DNA of 64,000 nucleotides from Progne subis subis (Eukaryota; Chordata; Aves; Passeriformes; Hirundinidae), in assembly GCA_022316685.1 (NCBI GenBank), contig JAKJHU010000024.1:4782501-4846500 (forward strand), in the 5' to 3' direction. Positions 27,801 through 40,800 of the stretch are shown here, in pieces. Under the pieces are notes generated by a model that did no database searches, had not been told where the DNA came from, and saw only the letters and a program-made list of their open reading frames with translations. The position numbers were made by a program, and so were the translations under genes. Numbering within the stretch: position 1 is the stretch's first letter; each line of letters opens with the position of its first letter.

Positions 27801-30800
27801 TGCAGAAGGCCTTTCCAAACCTCAGCTAACCTCCACTGAGGTCAAACACTCCCTAAAAATGCCAAGTAGGATACAGTTTCAGGTGGGTTCAGTTTCTCAG
27901 GGGGGAAAAAGGAAGGGGAGAGTTTTGGGATTTTCATTTTGTTGTTGATGTTGGTTTGGTATGAGGTGAGCTTTTGGGGAGTTTTGGCTTTTTTTTTTTG
28001 TCAGTTCCTTGTATTTAATAGGGTTTTTAAAGGATTTGAATTATAATAGGTTTTTTATCTTTTTAAGGAAAAGAGCAAAAGAAATCAAGTTATCAGTAAG
28101 CAGTATGAAATAGTCTGCTGTCTTGTAGTTTCCCAGCTGCTTGCTGATCACAGAATCACTCACTCTCCCCTTCTCAGTTCCTTTCTTCATGCACATGTCA
28201 AATGCTGGCTGCCCAAAGGGAATAGAATATCATCTCCAGAATGTTGTTAACATAAGGCTGTGCACGTACCATACCATTATTATGACACTTTGCTCTAAAG
28301 CAGAAGAGACAAGCAGAACAGGGGAAAAGTGCACAGCTCCTCTTTCTACCACATCTCCTGTTCATTCATTCCTTAATATTAACCTTACTGGGGTCTGTGT
28401 GCAGGCAACTGCAAAACACAAAGCACTTCAGCAACTCAGCTTGCTGTACCTGGGTTCGTCCTTTTTCATTACTGACAATTAAGAACAATCTTCTCCGAAG
28501 GCTTCTGAATTGTTCACTTCAGTCAAAATACACCACAGAAGCACCTTGTGTGACTGGAATCTCACAGCTCTTCCCCTTCTCTGAATGGTGGGATCATTTG
28601 GGTATGAGTTGCAGGATCTCCCATGCCGAAACAAGTAGTAACCTACAGCAAGAACTCATTTACTTGATATTGCTTGAAATGGCCAATCTGGATTAAACTC
28701 AATTAGCAAACTTGCTTCAGATATGTTATTGCTCAAGTCTCCTGCCTCATTATATTCCCATCTCATAGAACCAGCCTGAAAATACTTGAAAACACATGAC
28801 TTGCATAAATATCTTAAATAAAATATTAATGAATTCTTGTTTCCATTAGCTTCTTGAGTATTTTCCCCAGAGTGAACACTGCAGGTTTGAAATATTCAAG
28901 AACTGTTTCTGCTCTCATGTTGCCAGTTCCTATCAGAGCCATCCTCTGCTCCTTTCCCTACACTACAGCAATCGCATTAGCCTCTGGTATTCCCTGCCCT
29001 CTTTCTTTAATAGGCCCCAAAGAGATAGTTTTTAATTTCCTTTCTACCTCTTGCATAATTAAACCAGAGCACCCCTGTCTTCCATTCTGTGATTTAATGA
29101 AATCAAGTACGGTAAAAGAACAGTATTTCTCACAATTCAATATTCACAATTGCCTCCTACATTTTTCTACTGATAGTGTTTTTAAAACTGAGTTGATGCA
29201 TAAATTTGACTCAGTTGGGTCAATAAGGCATTTCTCTCCACCATTTGGCAACTGGCTAAAAAATAGCATTTTGTATCCTTTATAAATAACACCAAAGCAA
29301 GGATTTCCTTGGTTTTGGGCACAGTGCCTAGTCAGAAGAGCAGAGTTAGTCTCAAGGATAGGGAGCCCCTTGCACCCCCATCAGGATACCTGTCTTAGGG
29401 GCCAGAGGACAAAGTCCTTTCCCTACAGGAATCCAGGCAGCTCACAGAGAGGACTGGCCCTTTGCAGGTCCCTACCACTCACACATAGCATTTATTTTGG
29501 GATAACCCTATCTGTCTCTTTTGTGCCCTTGGCACAAATGTTTCTGCTATGTTCAGAAAGAAAACCAAAGACCATAGCTAGATCTGAAAAGATTTTGCTT
29601 AATGAGTCTCCCAGTTAGCTCACACATAAATCAAACCAGTTCCAAAACAAGATATTTTAAGCATTGCAAAGGCACTGAATTTAAACACCCTACTATATAA
29701 CTGGGTTTGGGTGGTTTTTTTGGTTAATTTAGATTTTATATAAAGATGGATATCAAACAGGAGAAAACAAGTACAGACAGGTACCAAAAGGAATCAGTTC
29801 AAAGTGAATACATCAGACTGGTAATATTACTCATTTTCTGCTAATTTCTTTTTTTTATCTTGCAGATTGTCAACAGACCATTATTTCCACAGAAAGAAAA
29901 AAAAAAAAATAAATCCACCACACACCACACAGCATCCTGAGAAGAGAATCTGGTGTGATGAAGGACCCACAAGAACAGACTGAGCCAAATACTGACAGAT
30001 GTTCACAGACTATTTCAGCCAAATTGCTTCCCCAGCAAAGGACACTCTCTCTTGTTGAATGACATGGGTTGTACTTGCAGTACATTACCAGCTTTCTCAT
30101 GTTTTTTTGATTTTGAATGCTCTTCCAACTTCAAAAAGTTAAATTCAAAGACATTTTCCTACTCTCTCAACTCACATTACTCCAGTATTGAAGATGCTGG
30201 AAGTTTGTACTTTAATTCTTACTAATAGAGATTTTCTTTAATATATTCTCGCACATCTTCATGAACACTAAATAACTTCCTTAAAAAAACCCCATATGAT
30301 TGCACACACAAAAAGAAAAAAAAGTGAAGCAAATATATGATTCATCCATAGGCACATCCATGCCACCCTTATCATAAGCCAGATACTAACACCTACTACC
30401 AGAAATTAAATTCACCACCCTTGGCTCCAGACTTTATCAACAGCAAAAGCAATGCCCACATGTGAAGGAAGAACCATATATGCCTATTTATTTCCATATA
30501 TTTTACTGTATGCATATGATCTCCTGTTTATATAAGCAAGCAGTGGTCAATAAGGAGGAAGTCTTGCCTTATGATCAGAAGGCACTGTATAGACAGGGAA
30601 TAAATAAAGAGAACACACGTATGGGTCTCTAACAAGTGCCAGTATGACTGAACCTTGAGATTCTGAAAATTGACATTTGCTTTGTATTAGCTCTGGGGTA
30701 ATTGGTTGTTCTAATTTTGGCATTAGTTTTATATGCGTGTAAGATCTCCTATTCTTTCAGTCATAATTTTAAATTATTAATTTAAGTTTAAATTATTAAT

Positions 30801-32000
30801 AGGAAATCCAGTTTATGTAAAAAACTTTCTTTAGTTCACATTTTTAAATAACAGAGATAAAATAGACTTCTCTAGAGTTTTTGATTAGTATCTAATTTAG
30901 AAAATTCACTAAACAAGCTGATTATCTTGAGGTATTCTTACCACTATAGATATTTCATTGAAACCAGAAAATGTTCTATTTCATAAACATTTTTTTTGTA
31001 AAGAACTTAGCGGACCATAATAAGCAAAACATCTTCATAGCCCTGACTTCCTGCAGAAAAGAGCTGGTATATCCAAAGTGGATGATAACCAGTTGCCATC
31101 CTCCCCTCAATCCAACAGGCACTAGACACTCAAAAATCATGTGAAGACCCCTTTAACTCCAGTTAAGGTGTAAAGACACAAAATACCCTACACCTTGAAT
31201 TGCTCTATTGCCACTCATGTTGCCTGCATTACAGAAAAAGAGGGGAAAAATCCAGAATATTACTTTAAATTATCTTCACTATTTCATAAAATCTCTTGAA
31301 TGGAAAGTGATTTGAAAGGTCAAGGATTACAGAGGAAATAATAACTCAAAAGACTAAGCTTGTGGAGGGGAGCTTTTTTTTTTTCATTTTTTTTTATGGA
31401 ATCTTGAAACAATTTGGGGTGGTTTTTTTTTAGCAGGTAAAGTAGCTGTTCTAGCAAACCACCAGCTTCTGACTATTTCTCGGCCAAAATTCTAAGACCT
31501 TCTTAAATTTGGACCCTTAACACTCATTGCTTAGTAATTATCTGCTCTGACCTGATACATAAAGAAAATGAGCTGAAAAGGTTTAAAGAAGTTAGTATAT
31601 TATAGCAGAAATACAAAAACCCCAGAATAGGATTCCCTATTGGAAAAGTATTGATACATTTTGATGTATTTGTGCCCCCTAAAATGAAGGAAAGAAAACA
31701 AATACATTTCAGCAGAGCTTGTTCACTGTTCAAATTGCTTTGAGTTATTTCTAAATGAAATACTGCATACTTCTTAGCCTTGTTTTGGGCTTTTAATTAC
31801 CTTGCACTTTTTGGAAGACAATTTGGACTGCAACAGAAATTGATTTGAAACACTGACAGATTTCTTTATGCCTTCCTGTCTACAAAAAGTGTATTATTAT
31901 AACCTTGACATTAGTTTATTGAAAAAATAGTTTTGCACTCAAAATGAAATATTATGTTTCACAGAAAATAATATTAAAACAATTAAAGAAATTATGTATG
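18840..32000. other. Intergenic, AT-rich, no supportable gene
   Basis: This is the longest featureless block. Mildly GC-rich patches occur at about 19810-19990, 21510-21650 and 27640-27830. G/T-rich low-complexity sequence lies at 27900-28010 and around 31370-31440. A short AT-rich direct repeat (14 bp x 2 with a 5-base spacer) sits at 30768-30800. Open frames of up to 143 codons (28854-29285) show no domains. A good splice-acceptor consensus at 29847-29865 is followed within 50 bases by AATAAA, but I find no partner exon. Confidence 0.6.
23960..24085. promoter_or_regulatory. Candidate conserved non-coding element
   Basis: The sequence contains a MEF2/forkhead-like TTTATTTTACC and a TCTAATTAAACC homeodomain-type core, in a patch without simple repeats. 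The call is on style alone, with no alignment. Confidence 0.17.
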
Positions 32001-32009
32001 CATTTGTTC

Positions 32010-32260
32010 CTTCCTGGAGATTAAAAAGAGCCTGAGGCCGCTCATTTTTACAGTGTGTTTGCTGTCAAGGGGCAATGAAGTGCAAATAGAAGCCAATCGA
32101 ACTTGGTGATTTGTTTACTCAGGAAGACAACAGCTGGAAAAAAATGGAGGAGTTTAATACTCAGCCAGTCACATTAGATAAGGGACAAACTGGTATATGA
32201 TATAACATTATTAATAAGGAGACATTCTTCAGGGGATTAGAGAGGATGAGTAATTATATT
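32010..32260. promoter_or_regulatory. Candidate conserved non-coding element with CCAAT, octamer-like and GATA sites
   Basis: GTGCAAATAG (octamer-like) lies about 10 bases from AGCCAATCG (CCAAT box) near 32080-32100. AGATAAGG, a GATA site, lies at 32176-32183. The stretch is free of simple repeats and looks enhancer-like. Conservation and activity are unknown. Confidence 0.25.
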
Positions 32261-32269
32261 CCTTGAGGA

Positions 32270-34230
32270 ACAAGGAATTTACTTCACCTTATCTGAGTTT
32301 GCTGATCCAAGATATCCTTATCTGTTTTTTCCCAAGCCCTCAGGCAGTGCAGACATCACAGGTTTTTACTTCAATATTCACAAGCCATTCTGGTCTGCCC
32401 AATAGTCCTATGGTCTCCAAAAGGAAACCTTTGTAAAATGGAAGCGGCTTAATCATTTCATGGTCTGTATCTGGTGAAATTAAGATTTGTGTTATTAAGC
32501 ATGTATCAATGACTGCTAAATATGTGGGGCAGCTCAATAATCCCCTACCCACTGGCACATACAAGGGACAGGAAAAGAGGTATTTCTTCATTAAAATGCC
32601 TAATCCAAAATCTGCTGCAGCAAATAGAAATCTTCCTGACACACACACAAGAAGGCTTTGTGACAGTTATGGTTAAACTAATTACAGCAACAATTTTTTT
32701 TTAACTGCCTCAAGTTTATATGCTTCATGATACAATCTTATTGTTTTCTCCATTTTATCATTACAATCTTGTAAAATCTCTGACAGAAAGAAGTTCAATC
32801 TTTTTCTGCTGTTTAGCTGGTGTCATACTTAAAACAAACTCATACCTTTTAATGTAAAGCCATTCAGAGGCCAACAGCCTAATTGGAACAAACTTCCCAC
32901 ACAGCCTGGAATTCTCACCAGCTAAGTCCATGTTCTCTCTGTGAGTAATTGGAGAAGGAGCAGAAGCAGCATTGACAATAAACTAGAAATAAACTATAGC
33001 AACATATATTTGAAAGTAAATTTTGACATGCCCTGAAAGAATTCACACCAGAATCCTGCCTTTTGAGACAAATTCCCATTCTACAGATATTGCTGGTATT
33101 AAATATATATTTCAGGAAGTCTAAGAACTCTGCATCCTTGTTTCTCTGCAGATCAAGAAATATTTTGAAAATAATTTAAAATACAAATTAATATTTTCAT
33201 GGGTAAGTTGTAAGCTTAAAAGAGGACAAATACACAGAATACATTGTGTCCCCCATGAAACACAAGTCAATAATCCATGACCAGCAATAAAATTAAAACA
33301 GAATTTATCATTTTAACATCAACCCAATTGTAACCCATCTCCCGTTCCTGAAAAAAAACCCCAAAGCTAAGACAAAGTATTGCTATTCAACAAAAGAGAA
33401 AATATAAAAAGAGACCAAAATAAGTTAAATAAGACACCTAGGTACCAGAATTTCTAGGGTTTTCTATTTAATGTATTCAGTGATTCCTTCTGTGGATGTG
33501 TAAATACCTCTTCTCATCATTAGGACAAATTAAATTATGTTTTTATACTTATGAAACACAGAACCAACTTCAAAGAAAAACAAGGACTATGTAAAGGAAC
33601 TTATTCTTTTAAGTTTGTGAAATTGATATGACTTCAGATTTCTAGAAAACTAATTAGAAGAGAATAACTCTTGGTAAATAAATGATAGGATGTGGAATTT
33701 ATGACACATGAAGGAAACTGAACTTTCAAAATATTTGTTCTGCTTCAACTGAATTATTCATGGTGAATCATATTCCTGTGACTTTAGTCCCCTTCTCTTA
33801 TCACAAATTGTCTCATCATTTTATTCAAACATTCATTACCTGCAAGCATTTGCTGAATATTTTATGTCAACAACTTTGACTCCTTGGGATGCTTGTAAAA
33901 TCTTTACCTCAATACCATACTGCCCTTTTATGTTTGGAATGTTTGGCCAACTTAATTAAATAAGAATGTTTCTAGTGTTCTTATTGAATAACTAAAATGG
34001 TTTAAACAAGAGAAAAACAAACTATGAACACTGAATAGCAAATAACAAAGCATCAAAAAAAAAAAAGGCATCCATCTAAGAGTGGAAGACTGATATGATT
34101 AATCACTGCCTTCCTTGAGAGTGATTGGCTATTTTTATGTCTGTCCACTTTCTATCCAAGTTGCTAATTGTCTTGGAGCTGTGTTTTCCAAGGTACTTCC
34201 ATACTGAAAGAGAACATGATCAAGAAAGAA
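32270..34230. other. Intergenic, no supportable gene
   Basis: AT-rich sequence with a short (CA) run at 32639-32650. The open frames (for example 32340-32648 on the minus strand) have no recognisable features. Confidence 0.6.
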
Positions 34231-34239
34231 TTTACATGT

Positions 34240-34425
34240 ACATATAAATACCTTGATTTAAAGGTATTGTTGAAAAGTCCATTTTGATGGTTTTTACACC
34301 ACAAGGTGTCTAAATAGATAAGATCTTTTTGTGTGTTGTACACCTCATCACCTTAATTATTCATATTTGATGATTAATAGCAGCTCTATTTACTTTATTT
34401 GGAGCTGTTAACATGTATAGACTGG
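34240..34425. promoter_or_regulatory. Candidate conserved non-coding element rich in homeodomain cores
   Basis: AGATAAGA (GATA-type) near 34317 is followed by CACCTTAATTATTCATA and TTGATGATTAATAGC near 34350-34380. The dense TAAT/ATTA cores match the usual look of neural developmental enhancers. No conservation data were available. Confidence 0.25.
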
Positions 34426-34442
34426 ATAAACACAGGGTCTCC

Positions 34443-35537
34443 ATCCACTAAAAGACAAACAGGGCTGAAGAAAGGATAATTTTGCACCCAAATTATGGGC
34501 AGCAGCATCAGGTCAATTCATTGTCCTCAGTCAGCGCAGGATTTGACTGGGAGTCAGAGAGATGGCATGCTTCTTGTGCTATTTTAAAATCAAATGTTAA
34601 AAATAATTTGAAAGGATTTCAACAAAAGGATATTCTAGGAATATCTGCAATCCAAAATACATCGTTGCAGTATATTGATGAGGTATTCTACAAAGAGTTC
34701 CGAGAAGCAGGACATGAGACACTAAGTCAGACAGTAATTAGAGTGTTACTTGGAGACAGCCAGTAGCAGCAGTTCAGTAGAGCTTCTGCTGACACTGACT
34801 TTCCAAATGAAATCAGTATCACAAATTCAGAGAATCCAAGTAATTTTGAACTAATATCTTATTGGCAGCCAATATGACATCAACATGATGGTACTTCTGA
34901 TCATTAAAAGAATTCCTGTGTAACAGAGCTCAAAATTAGAAGAATTTGCTAGGGCGACATCAAACAACCACAATGCTTGGAAAGACATCAGTGGGATATA
35001 ATAGCAAGGAAGAAATCATCCTACCTTTCTATTATCAATCAAAGCTGAGGCAAGATATTCGCATAATTAAAAAATCTGTTGACATATGAGTCAAAGAACA
35101 GAAATTTAAAGAACTGTCACACAAGAGAGCAATATGAAGAACATGGAGAACTTACGAGAAGGATGCAGAAGGAAATAAACGTGAACATTGTACAGACTAT
35201 GGAGAATAACCCAGCCTCAAAACATCCACTGAGAAGAAAAAACACAAACTCTTCATTGTGATGAAAAACCATAATAAAGACTAAGTTTAATACCAGAAAA
35301 ACATACTGAGAGTGCTAACTGGAATAATCAGTGTATGTTCAAATAGGTGTGCAAGAAACTGCAATGAATCAGACACTGTTTCCAGAACAGGCTGATCACA
35401 CCATTTCATTGCTCTTGAATGTTGGATTTTCTACAAACAAAAGGGGCAGCTTTTCCTTCTCTTCACAATACACTGCCCCTGCAGCTCCCAGAGTTACACA
35501 AATCAAATATGGTACAAGTGATAGTTGGATGGTATAG
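34443..35537 (+). pseudogene. Possible decayed coding remnant of unknown origin
   Basis: Three of the longer open stretches here (about 34452-34766, 35064-35261 and 35313-35537) lie in the same frame on the + strand. They are separated by segments with several in-frame stops. The first has a mixed, protein-like composition (for example YIDEVFYKEFREAGHETL) but begins without an ATG. I recognise no family. Three stretches sharing a frame has about a 1-in-9 chance, so this is weak evidence for a degenerate retrocopy or transposon gene. Ordinary non-coding DNA remains the likelier reading. Confidence 0.15.
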
Positions 35538-35642
35538 ATCTATACAAGCTGATGGCACAACTGATATGCTATGTCCAGTGTTGTATTGCTTACCTAAGCA
35601 GAGTTTAATCACAATCTCCCTATAAACAAGGAAAAAAAAGAA

Positions 35643-35935
35643 ATTCTAAAAGAAAGAAACATGTAATTTTCAATAGTGCCTGTATTTTTTTCCTCAGACA
35701 TTTATTTCAGGACCCTGTAAATTTAGAGGAAAAGGAACTAATTAAAAAAAAAAAAAACATAGAAAGCTAGATAATAGAAGAATAAGGATATTACTAAAAA
35801 GAACACAATGGGTTTTCCTTAATATACTTTCTTGTTTGTTTGCAGGACCCTGTAAGAAATGGCAGTAAAGAGAAAAGGACTTTTACATGCAGATAGAAGC
35901 AGAATTGGGAAGGATAGTTAAGACCACTATGGCTT
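35643..35935 (+). repeat. Diverged two-copy tandem duplication, unit about 135-147 bp
   Basis: Unit 1 (about 35643-35789) and unit 2 (about 35790-35935) share an ordered series of blocks. These are ATTCTAAAAG / ATTACTAAAAAG, a T-rich tract ending in CAGGACCCTGTAA (35708-35720 and 35843-35855), AGAGGAAAAGGA / AGAGAAAAGGA, and an AGATA..AGAAG..AAGGATA block. An A-run separates the last two blocks in unit 1 only. Both copies look like a splice acceptor followed directly by a GTAA donor-like site, but no exon is supported. A smaller duplication (CCACTATGGCTT / CCATTATGGCTT) follows at 35924-35957. Confidence 0.55.
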
Positions 35936-35959
35936 GTAGTATTAACCATTATGGCTTCT

Positions 35960-37760
35960 TAAGAGCCACTTCATCCAGTGTCTGACTGTACATAATCACT
36001 TTATTTTCAAAGTTCTGTGCTGCCATTTTTATCTAACAATTATTTCTTGTAGGTTACTATCAGACAGATTGCACCTCCAGTGCTTAGGGAATTTGATGGC
36101 AATTGATTCCACTTTTCAGAAAAAGCAAATCATGCTCCCCCCAGCTTCTGCTTTGCATCAGAGTCTGGTTTAATGTACCACACATCTCAATCTACTGTTC
36201 TTATTGCAATCTACAATTGTGTAGTCAATCACAATATACATCAGTATTTATTCCTAACCTTTGGGTAAAATGATCACCCTTTTGCCTTTTAGCATAATCT
36301 ACTGTGCTCATCACACGGGTCCAAACCCTCTGTGGACAGTGTCAGAACAGATGCTGCCTTCGACTCCTAATTTTGTTACTCTCTCAGATACATCTCATTT
36401 CTGTATAGGCTAATTACCGAATAAAGGAAATATTTATTTGCAGAGAAATCAATGGGTTTACAAAAGAAAATAGTTAATATTAACAGTCTTGGTAATACAT
36501 TACCTGACACTCTACAGTAGTAATTGCCTTAAAACATCAGTTGCAGTCTAAATATTCTTGGAGACCTTTGTAACCTCACAACTGCATTGACTATAGATAA
36601 ATTCTTCATACTCACAAACTAGGATTGCAGCTGAACAAAACAGCATCAGCACTTTTGCAAGGGGAATTTCATGGGATGAAGAAAGAATTATCTTAGACCC
36701 ACTCAGGGTGTTCAGCTTCATTATGGCATCGGAAGGAAGGTGCAGATGACTCCCCTTGATTAGATGCCTAATTTTGCACAAGCGGGATCACCCAATTCTA
36801 CAACCTGCACATACAAGTAGTAACCTTCCACTTGTGGCCACCAAAATAATTGCTTTATTTCAACATGTTATTACAGTTTCTTATTAAATTGCCTAAAATA
36901 TTTTTTTCCAGGCATTGTTTTGTCCCAAGTGACCCTCATTAAATTCAGTAACAGATTTACTATTGACTCAAATGGGAGCAGAGTCAGACCTATACAGCAT
37001 GGATATTACTTTCCTTGTCTAATACTTCTTTGCAGAATACACTAGAGAAAGGAAGGGAGTCTTCACACAATGAAAATACATGGCTTTAATTCCTACTTGA
37101 AGAATATCCAGTACTATCCCATGGTATTCAGTAAATTCCATAAACATGACTAAATAATAAATATGGCCTCATACATCTGCAAAAAGCAATCCATCGGGAC
37201 AAAAATCTGTAGGGTTCATGGTTTCTACATTTTTATTTAATCCAGTGACCTCAGGAGTAACACTAGCACAAAGCAGATGGGACAAAGCTGGCATTAAAAC
37301 TTGCTACCCATCAGAAGCCCAGACTAACCCTGAGCTGTAAGACTTTCTTCACAAACTTCATCAGTTGCTTAAGCCAATGAACATATTATTGCCTGAATAA
37401 GTCTCTTAGCAACAATTAATTCCTACAAACAAGTCCATTATTTTTCACTTGTATTAACATTAGGGGCTTATTTTAAAAATATTAGCTAAAAGTAAACAGA
37501 AATTGTATTTCTCTACATTGAGATATAATTAAGTTAATTGTTAGAACAAACAGGTAAACAACACTCCTACTGCAACTTCACTCTGCCAGTAAACACGGGG
37601 ATGAGTCTAAAGTAACACATTAACCAGTTAGAAAGAATATGTTCCATGCTAATATTTCTTCCTCAGAGTAGGAACTACAGAGATATAAGATTTTGGTGTC
37701 AGTGTGGCCTGCCTAAGACAAAACAACAGACTTGAAAAATAAAAGGAAATAAACACATCT
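35960..37760. other. Intergenic, no supportable gene
   Basis: AT-rich sequence with scattered short open frames and no recognisable element. Confidence 0.6.
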
Positions 37761-37764
37761 TTTC

Positions 37765-37801
37765 CAGATGCTATTTAAAGAAAACCTTTAAATAGCCTCT
37801 G
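37765..37801. repeat. Strong hairpin, 16-bp stem with one mismatch, 5-nt loop
   Basis: CAGA-T-GCTATTTAAAG pairs with CTTTAAATAGC-C-TCTG around the loop AAAAC. The inner 11 pairs are perfect, one T/C mismatch follows, then four more pairs. This is more than chance predicts for 64 kb. It is too short for a typical pre-miRNA, which has about 25-30 paired bases. It may be a replication template-switch product or a short foldback remnant. Confidence 0.75.
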
Positions 37802-37804
37802 AAT

Positions 37805-40800
37805 ATTTTTGAAGGTAAACATGCAATTTTAGAGATTATTTCATTATATTTCTCTGAAAAACGTACTTTAACGTACCTTAATTTTAGAGAGAATTAAACA
37901 AGGAAAATCTAACATTCACTAATCCACACTCAATCCAGTAGTTTCAGTCATTACCAGCCCCACAATTTTTATAAACAAGTATACAGGGAAGATTGAAACA
38001 TAACTGATACAAACATACACATTAAGCACTTTGCATGCCCCATCTCACCACACATATGGGGAAAGCAATTCCTCCGGTACTTTTTCAAGTTTTTTCATAT
38101 ATAAGAAACTTTATTCATGTGCTCCGTTGTTAGTTGTTTGAGCCTGCGTTTATTCACAGAAGCATTGAGCTTAAAAATTTTTAAAGGGGGCACTCAAGAA
38201 GACTCAAGGTTCATATGAAAACATTTTCTGTGTACATGTTATAAACTTTCTGCCATTTATTCTCCTGCTTTTTAAAAGCTTGCTGCTGAAAAATGGAACA
38301 GAAGCAATAATGCATGAGTTAAGTTACTAGTCACACATCATGAAAATTCAAAATTAGCAGCTCCCAAGTCACCTAATCATGCAAAATCAGCTGAGCTGTC
38401 TGGCAAATACCTCTAAATTTACAAAGATCCCTAGAAATCAATAGCCATTTCCAGACAAAAATATTTAAACCAAATTCATATTAAAACTATTCTGAGCAGA
38501 TCAACTATTTCTAATAGTAAGAATACAAATCAACAATAGATGCAAATCCTATGTAAAAAATAATTAAACCAATAACACTAACTTACACCCTATTTGGTTC
38601 TAATGCAAAAAGCATTGTCTCCTCAGCAGTCATCTATTCTGCTGTAGTTTAACTTAAAATATCTTTTCATATTGCTGCTTTCAAGTCTTGGTTTTTGTTT
38701 GTTTTTCTCATGTATCTTTGTTTCAGAACTCTTTTCTTTAGGTGCAATGAACTATTTGCATGCTTTACTAGCAACATCCTTAAACTGCATACATAGTACA
38801 ATGCACTTTATTTAAAGAAGCCAACTCCAGCAGCTCATCTTTCTTTTCTGCTATCACAGGTGAACAGACTGCAAAAAATCCCCCAGGCAGCTGAGCAGGA
38901 CAGAGCAGGACTGGGTGTGGTGCCTAAAGGATACGGCCACCTCAACAATTACATCATTGCAGCATTGTAAAGCAAGCACTTGGAAAGGTTCTCTTGCCTA
39001 TCTTGCCCTAATTTTAAGGCATTGAGAAATTATTTCCACTTGCTTTTCTTCTTCAAGATGAGACTTATTTTTTCCCCGCATCTTAGTAGTTTGTCCATCC
39101 TCAGATAAAAGAGAAGAGGACCTCAGTTTGCCTCTGCACAAACCAAGGGAGATAAACCAAGCACAGCCATCACAGGATCAAACACCACAGTGTGTTCCTA
39201 TTATAAAACCAAAAGCTAGATGTTCTTCCCTTCACAATTCCCTTTAAAAAAAAAAAGCTCACACTTCAGCAGTCTCATGAAAATGTATTTTTACAGATAT
39301 GTCACAATCAGATATAGTTTTCAGTAGAAGCCAAAATACGAGTGCAGAACTTCAAAAAATTTTATTCCCAGATTCCATTTTCTTAGAGGCACAGACAGCC
39401 TTTAGTGTCCCCAAAGAATTCAGTTTTATTTTTACAAGTGTATCCAGCTATCCATCTTTCTGAGAAAAATCTTTTACCTGACAAATAGCTTTACAAAAAA
39501 GCTGACATCTCATTTTCTCCCACTATATTTGTGGGTACCTACTGTAGTAAAAGCATAAAAAACTCCATACAAATCACACTTCCTAAAAGTAAATATTACG
39601 ATGCTTGGGAACTTTATCTGGACATTGTTACAAAGCAAAATTTATCAAGAGACCCATGCCTGGGGGAAAAAAAAATTACTCTAGGAACACAACAAACAAA
39701 AAGGAGAAATCTTTCACTTGCTGTGAAGGGATAAGCCAGTGGGTAAGGGGGAGGGAGCAAGGAACAATCAGGACTCACAGGGGAAAAGCTGGGAAGAGAT
39801 CCAGTGCAGGATCTGGTCTACAAATGACTCTTGGTGCCTCATGCCCAGACTATAACATCTATTATCTTACCCCTTCCTGAGAATAAGCACTCAGACATGG
39901 TGACCTCTTTTTTCCATTTTAGTATTTTGCCTTTCACCTTGGAACCTCTCAATATTTGTCTTGCCTGCATCTTTCTTCTCCAAAGTGTTTTCTTATAGTT
40001 CTATTCTGGGTCAGTTTTTTTGAGTGGTTTTTATCATCTTTTCAGGTTTTAAACATAATTGATTTTTTTTACAATTAGTCCTCTAGTGACCAATTAATGC
40101 AATGACTGTGTTATAACTTATTCCTTACTTTAAGCTTCACCCATTGGGAGAAAATAGAAGAAAATCTGCTTTCTTAGTAAACTGACTGGATGATATAGTA
40201 AAAGTAAAAAGAAATGGACACTGATGTTACTATGTGTTCTCTGACAGATAATTTTTAATAAAAGCTCCCCTAGAACTCCAGGACCACTGGCTAAGTTAAG
40301 TGTCAGACTAAGAGTTTCTCATTTCTATGCTTTAGTCTCAATAATCTGCAGAACATAATGATGGCATTCTCCTCCACACTCTTAAATTTGTTATTGGTGT
40401 GAGGAGAAACTGCTATTCCCTAAGAGGAAGTTTAAAGGTAGATAAAGTTAAAGGCAGTTGCCAAATACAGAGATATTTCTTCTTCTCAGCATTTGCCTGC
40501 CCTGAGAGCATATGGCTGAGCTGTAGCAGAATCACCCAAGGATGATTTGATTTTCCCCAGTAGATCATGATATCACGTATTGAAGCACCTCATTCTTTTG
40601 TTTCCCACAGCTACCAGTGTTTGAATATGGGTCTACATTACATTTGTATAGCCTTAACAAGTTGCCAATAACACCACTGCTACTGCAAATCCTATTTTTC
40701 AGGCAGAAAAGTAATTTTTTTTATGGGTACACTATTCTCCTCCTCAAAGTCACCTGCTGATGTATTAAGTGTTGATCACACATTATCAGCATAAGCAAAT

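Noticed and set aside
28148..28165. TCACAGAATCACTCAC as a CR1 3' end
   Set aside because: Only one short unit matches, and no adjoining CR1-like block follows.
28854..29285. 143-codon + strand frame
   Set aside because: No domain, no signal of selection, and composition like the surrounding non-coding DNA.
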